Below are positions 62,401 through 64,000 of a stretch of DNA of 64,000 bases, piece by piece; within the stretch, counting starts at the first letter, position 1; the number at the start of each line of letters is the position of its first letter. The DNA is from Burkholderia sp. Bp9142 (lineage in GTDB: Bacteria > Pseudomonadota > Gammaproteobacteria > Burkholderiales > Burkholderiaceae). Under the pieces are notes generated by a model that was not told where the DNA came from, did no database searches, and was given only the letters and a program-made list of their open reading frames with translations. The translations under genes were made by a program, and so were the position numbers. The DNA is taken from contig NZ_QTPP01000010.1 in the NCBI RefSeq assembly GCF_003853415.1, forward strand, positions 124,001 to 188,000, written 5' to 3'.

Positions 62401-63240
62401 ATGAGCGACACCGCGATCCCGATTCCGTCGTCCGACCCGCATGCGCTCGCAGCGCCGTCCCGCGCGGCGAGCGTGAAGCGCGTGGCGTGGCGGCTCGCGC
62501 CGTGGGCGCTGCCCGCGCTGCTGTTCGCGCTGTGGACCGTCGGCAGCGCGCGCGGCTGGATCGCACCGCAGATCCTGCCGCCGCCCGGACAGGTGGCGGA
62601 CTCGCTCGCGGAACTCGCGGCCAGCGGCGATCTCGCGCGCCACACGCTGATCAGCTTGCAGCGCGTGCTGGTCGGCTTCGCGGCCGGTACGCTGCTCGGT
62701 TTCACGACCGGCGCCGCGCTCGGCCTGTCGCGCACGCTGGAGGCCTACGTGCTGCCCGGCTTCAACGCGCTCGTGCAGATTCCGGTGCTCGGCTGGCTGC
62801 CGTTCCTGCTGCTGCTCGTCGGCGTCGGCGAGCCGCTCAAGTACCTGCTGATCGCGCATGCGGCGCTCGTCCCCGTGACGATGAGCACGCTCCAGGGGTT
62901 CCGCCAGACGCCGCCCGCGCTCGATGAAGTCGCGCGCGTGTTCGGCTATACGCGCCGCCAGCGCATCGTCCACGTCGTACTGCCGGCCGCGATCCCGACG
63001 CTCGCGACCGGCGTGCGGCTCGCGTTCACGAAATCGTGGCTCGCACTGGTCGTCGTCGAACTCGTCGCGTCGTCGGAAGGGCTCGGCTACCTGATCGTGT
63101 ACGGCCGCCAGCTGTTCCAGCTCGATCTCGTGATGGCGGCGGTGATCGTCGTCGGCGCCGTCGGCCTCGTGATCAACCGGCTGCTCGACGCGCTCGAAGC
63201 ACGGCTGCGCCGCGGCGTGCCGTCCGCGTTCCGCGGCTGA
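62401..63240 (+). CDS. ABC transporter permease (SsuC-like) 1
   Basis: 279 residues, about six transmembrane segments. The EAA loop (DEVARVFGYTRRQRIVHVVLPAAIPTLATGVRLAF) and the core FNALVQIPVLGWLPFLLLLVGVGEPLKYLLI are typical of BPD_transp_1 sulfonate/taurine permeases. It follows the binding-protein gene by 15 bp and precedes a second, similar permease gene, suggesting a heterodimeric channel instead of the usual single SsuC. Confidence 0.92.
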   Translation: MSDTAIPIPSSDPHALAAPSRAASVKRVAWRLAPWALPALLFALWTVGSARGWIAPQILPPPGQVADSLAELAASGDLARHTLISLQRVLVGFAAGTLLGFTTGAALGLSRTLEAYVLPGFNALVQIPVLGWLPFLLLLVGVGEPLKYLLIAHAALVPVTMSTLQGFRQTPPALDEVARVFGYTRRQRIVHVVLPAAIPTLATGVRLAFTKSWLALVVVELVASSEGLGYLIVYGRQLFQLDLVMAAVIVVGAVGLVINRLLDALEARLRRGVPSAFRG

Positions 63241-63262
63241 GCCTGACTCAAGGAGCCCTTCC

Positions 63263-64000
63263 GTGCCACCTGCCTCCACGTCGACGCCGGACACCGCGGC
63301 GCCCGCCGCCGCGATTGCCCGTCGCATTCCCGTGCCCGACTGGCGCGGATTCGTCCTGCCGCTCTCCGCGTTCGCGCTCTGGTGGGCCGTCTCGTCCGCA
63401 CACCTCGTCAAAAGCGGACTGCTGGTCGGCCCCGCCGACGTGCTGCACACCGCGTGGACCCAGGCGGCCAGCGGCGCGCTGGCGCGTGCGCTGTCGGCAT
63501 CGCTCGCACGCGAAGCGTGCGGCTTCGCGATCGGCGCGACCGGCGGCCTGCTGCTCGGCGCCGCGCTCGGGCTGTCGCGCATCGCCGCGCGCGTGGTCGG
63601 CCCGAGCTTCGACACGTTCAAGCAGATCTCGCTGTTCGCGTGGATTCCGCTGATTTCCGTATGGTTCGGCCTCGGCGACGTCGCCAAGGTCGTGTTCCTG
63701 TCGCTCGCCGCGCTGCTGCCGGTCGCCGCGCATACGTGCGACGGCATCCATGCGGTGCCGCGCGCGTATGTCGACGTGGCCCGCGCGCTGCGCTATTCGC
63801 GGCTTCAGCTCGTGCGCTACGTGATCCTGCCCGCCGCGCTGCCGTCGATCTTCACCGGACTGTATCTCGGCCTCATCTACTCGTGGCTCGCGACGCTCGG
63901 CGCCGAATACCTGCTCGTCGCCGGCAGCGGGATCGGCAACACGCTGATCGACGGCAGCGAGCAGTTCCGGATGGATCTCGTGCTGTTCGGCATCATCGTC
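63263..64000 (+). CDS. ABC transporter permease (SsuC-like) 2, cut by window end
   Basis: 246 codons to the window edge, starting at GTG 63263 with AAGGAG upstream. EYLLVAGSGIGNTLIDGSEQF and RALRYSRLQLVRYVILPAALPSIFTGLYLGLIY are standard for the sulfonate-type permease family. Only the last about 30 residues are missing. An ATPase gene probably follows beyond the window. Confidence 0.9.
   Translation, partial: MPPASTSTPDTAAPAAAIARRIPVPDWRGFVLPLSAFALWWAVSSAHLVKSGLLVGPADVLHTAWTQAASGALARALSASLAREACGFAIGATGGLLLGAALGLSRIAARVVGPSFDTFKQISLFAWIPLISVWFGLGDVAKVVFLSLAALLPVAAHTCDGIHAVPRAYVDVARALRYSRLQLVRYVILPAALPSIFTGLYLGLIYSWLATLGAEYLLVAGSGIGNTLIDGSEQFRMDLVLFGIIV

Noticed and set aside
1..64000. Many long antisense and alternate-frame ORFs, Arg/Ala/Asp-rich
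   Set aside because: They mirror real genes in high-GC DNA, lack ribosome-binding sites and have low-complexity composition.
1..64000. CRISPR arrays, tRNA or rRNA genes, prophage
   Set aside because: No spaced repeats, cloverleaf-type sequence or phage structural genes were seen; the DUF2591 (NinX-like) gene at 47003-47377 is isolated.

Overview
The window is GC-rich (about two-thirds G+C), densely coded DNA from a beta-proteobacterium, almost certainly Burkholderia and probably the Burkholderia cepacia complex. The evidence is codon bias, many LysR regulators beside small catabolic units, split wspF/wspR genes, a full Tad pilus locus and two sulfonate-type ABC import units. The mix of catabolic, regulatory and surface genes with no housekeeping ribosomal or tRNA genes suits a secondary chromosome. 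Species and replicon are inference. No rRNA, tRNA, CRISPR or intact insertion sequence was seen.

Layout. 1-522: 3'-truncated Ala/Pro/Gln-rich membrane-anchored protein. 884-6084 (minus): polar amino-acid ABC importer followed by a C45-type acyltransferase/hydrolase, a class III aminotransferase and a carboxymuconolactone-decarboxylase-like protein, all behind one good promoter studded with CAACA/TGTTG half-sites. 6470-9225: MAPEG protein, alanine racemase, enoyl-CoA hydratase. 9327-14422 (minus): a tightly packed five-gene chemosensory-like operon (membrane CheA-like kinase, one-TM MCP-like protein, two CheX-like proteins sharing the same C-terminal tail, CheY). I consider this the best candidate for an undescribed system. 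14809-15114: orphan VapB antitoxin. 15378-16067: esterase. 16106-21409: asparagine/aspartate catabolism (ansP, aspA, LysR, L-asparaginase). 21776-24445: DUF969-DUF979-DUF2891 operon. 24783-30284: small unknown protein, wspF, a decayed tnpB fragment, wspR and a GAF-PAS-GGDEF-EAL protein. 30688-36579: haloacid dehalogenase, LysR, MFS-mmsA-mmsB. 36666-39198: four small secreted or unknown proteins. 39447-42921: NCS1 permease, racemase-like protein, LysR. 42977-47377: AEC permease remnant, drug-type MFS pump with divergent LysR, orphan substrate-binding protein, DUF2591 protein. 47665-50020: two polyprenyl-linked glycosyltransferases. 49984-60492 (minus): complete tad/cpa/rcp locus from flp to tadG. 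61303-64000: sulfonate/nitrate/taurine-type ABC transporter (binding protein and two permeases, the second cut by the window end).

How genes work together. ansP imports asparagine, asparaginase makes aspartate, and aspA makes fumarate; the LysR gene lies divergent from aspA. A surface-life theme recurs: a chemosensory-like phosphorelay, WspF/WspR and a dual-domain c-di-GMP enzyme, then a full Tad pilus locus beside GtrB-like and GT87 transferases. That these modules talk to one another is inference. The two diguanylate cyclases lack the standard RxxD inhibitory site, which is directly visible in the sequence.
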